DNA from: Ehrlichia ruminantium str. Welgevonden | GTDB taxonomy: Bacteria; Pseudomonadota; Alphaproteobacteria; Rickettsiales; Anaplasmataceae | Assembly (NCBI RefSeq): GCF_000026005.1 | Contig: NC_005295.2 | Span: 1,452,356 to 1,516,355 of the forward strand | Reading direction: 5' to 3' | Length of the DNA stretch: 64,000 nt | Part shown: positions 62,745 to 64,000 of the stretch, one piece after another | Layout: every line of letters begins with the position of its first letter | Position numbering within the stretch: position 1 is the first letter of the stretch | Notes under the pieces: model-generated | What the model saw: only the letters and a program-made list of their open reading frames with translations | Database searches by the model: none | What the model was told of the DNA's origin: nothing | Program-made: the position numbers and the translations under genes

Positions 62745-63872
62745 TTACATAGCAATTAGCTTACGTGATTCATCCATAAGTTCAGAAAAAGATTCCTCTA
62801 AAATTGTAGGAAGAGGACAAACTTTTGCCTTTTGTCCCTCATCAACACTTGAAACATTATATAATACAGAATCATCAATAGCTGCTAAGCTCTTACTAAG
62901 TAAACCTCTGTCAACTTCTTCTTTCAGTTGTTTATTAGCATTTGTACTATTATATAACATAAGCCCATATGCAACACAAAACAAAGCCATACCAAGGCTA
63001 CGAATAATTAAAGCTAATGGTAATACATCTCCAAAAAGCCCAGGGTGTCCTGTATAAATTGCACCACATGTTGCTTCAAAAGAAAACATTATTTTTCCTG
63101 CACAAACTAGTAACATTGAAGCAAATATAGCACTAATAATAAATGTTGATTGCCTATTATGTTTATAACCAGACTTATCCTTATTTTTATACTGTTGAAT
63201 ACAGTAAGATAATAAAAACATTCCTGCAGCTATTACAAAAAGTATATTTCCAGTAGTATCAACTATACCCTGTACATTAAATACACAATCAGCAGGATAT
63301 TGACTAATTTGAAAAATAGTTGTAGTTGTTAAGCAAAATATTACAATTGTTTGCATAGTAGTAGTAAATATACTACCTAACAAATCAACCTTGTTAGCAT
63401 GCTTATTACAAAAATCTGCAATCTTACTAGCCTTAGAACTTTCAATTGTATTTTCCCCTTCTAAGACCTTTAACTGAGCCTCTATTTTCCTTCTTTGTTT
63501 CTCTAAGTAAAAGACATTATATAATGCTGCAAGAACAAACATTAAGCCCACAGCTAAAGCTAAAAAATCAAATACATTAGAAAATAATGTTATTTGATTT
63601 TTATTAGAAAAAGGTATAATATTTGACTGTAAAATAGCAAAAGCAGTAAATGTTATAAATCCAAGTACTGATGCTATAAGAACTACTCTTTTTCTTACAA
63701 GATCCTGATTATCTATTTTCAATAAACTAGCTTTAAGGTGTTCCTTTAGCAGGATATGACTTACACTGCTGATGTGCTTTAATACATCTTCTTCCACACC
63801 TTTAACAACTTTACCTTGAGACTCTATACACTTTCCATCTTCTGGTAGCTTATCTGACTGTAATTTTCCCAT
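62745..63872 (-). CDS. Six-helix membrane protein of unknown function
   Basis: 375 residues from the ATG at 63872. The frame stays open to 63974, but GAGG lies about nine bases before the inner ATG and the extension is not conserved-looking, so the shorter start is chosen. A charged N-terminal domain of about 60 residues is followed by two helices, a charged, probably coiled-coil segment (EKQRRKIEAQLKVLEGEN) and four further helices, ending in a polar tail of about 70 residues. I recognise no family. In style it resembles the partial protein at the left edge of the window and other Ehrlichia-restricted membrane proteins. Confidence 0.85.
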   Translation of the reverse strand: MGKLQSDKLPEDGKCIESQGKVVKGVEEDVLKHISSVSHILLKEHLKASLLKIDNQDLVRKRVVLIASVLGFITFTAFAILQSNIIPFSNKNQITLFSNVFDFLALAVGLMFVLAALYNVFYLEKQRRKIEAQLKVLEGENTIESSKASKIADFCNKHANKVDLLGSIFTTTMQTIVIFCLTTTTIFQISQYPADCVFNVQGIVDTTGNILFVIAAGMFLLSYCIQQYKNKDKSGYKHNRQSTFIISAIFASMLLVCAGKIMFSFEATCGAIYTGHPGLFGDVLPLALIIRSLGMALFCVAYGLMLYNSTNANKQLKEEVDRGLLSKSLAAIDDSVLYNVSSVDEGQKAKVCPLPTILEESFSELMDESRKLIAM

Positions 63873-64000
63873 ATCCACTACCTCTTTATTAATATAAAAA
63901 AACATGGACTTAAAAAAAAAACAGGTATATATCCTATTTTTGCGTATTATATCACAATTACACATAAAATGCAATTTAACTTTAAGGTTTTATAAAAAAA

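Noticed and set aside
1..64000. tRNA, rRNA, tmRNA, RNase P RNA or SRP RNA genes
   Set aside because: No G/C-richer structured block or T-loop signature with matching acceptor stem was found in the gaps; AT-rich GATTCAAATC-like strings (for example near 48708) do not fold as tRNAs.
1..64000. Insertion sequences or prophage
   Set aside because: No transposase, integrase or phage gene was recognised, and no terminal inverted repeats bracket any block.

Overview
This window comes from the chromosome of Ehrlichia ruminantium (Rickettsiales, Anaplasmataceae), the tick-borne heartwater agent, or a strain very close to it. Three things point there. The gene at 37872-38744 encodes MAP1, whose signal peptide and first mature residues I recognise. 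It sits in a cluster of sixteen Surface_Ag_2 (OMP-1/P28/MAP1) paralogs lying between an XRE-type regulator (tr1) and secA, the known E. ruminantium layout (map1-14 to map1-1, map1, map1+1). The DNA is also very AT-rich and loosely packed, with about a dozen non-coding gaps of 1-1.8 kb and tandem repeats, which is typical of this species.

Layout. 1-21 kb: scattered housekeeping genes in short units. These are a large membrane protein cut by the window edge, an NDUFS6-like zinc-finger protein, secD, pyrE with a ThiF/MoeB-type E1-like protein, recA, bioD, ftsY, icd, a broken asd fragment, recJ, a three-copy ~145 bp tandem repeat, cca and ndk. 21-41 kb: tr1 and the map1 cluster. map1-14 and map1-13 each have their own promoter-like sequence. 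A non-OMP secreted-type gene then leads a tightly packed run, map1-12 to map1-2, with gaps of 8-40 bp, and within it map1-5 is decayed. map1-1 and map1 stand apart, each with a similar leader and its own hairpin. map1+1 is inverted and separately promoted. 41-48 kb: three small acidic proteins of unknown function around secA, one ending in six 8-residue repeats. 49-60 kb: ftsZ, an EVE-domain protein, ybeY, parA-parB, rimM-trmD-rplS, a CinA/PncC-type amidase, thrS and infC. 61-64 kb: tsaE, a BI-1 family membrane protein and an unknown six-helix membrane protein, all on the minus strand.

Connections. secD and secA are Sec translocase parts needed to export the signal-peptide-bearing MAP1 paralogs. 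ParA/ParB lie next to a parS-like site, and two more parS-like sites occur at 23.4 and 46.8 kb, so this region may belong to the chromosome partition (centromere-like) zone. A pair of identical 10-bp palindromes touches the map1-14 promoter directly downstream of tr1 and is a plausible operator for the cluster. No tRNA, rRNA, IS element or CRISPR array was seen.
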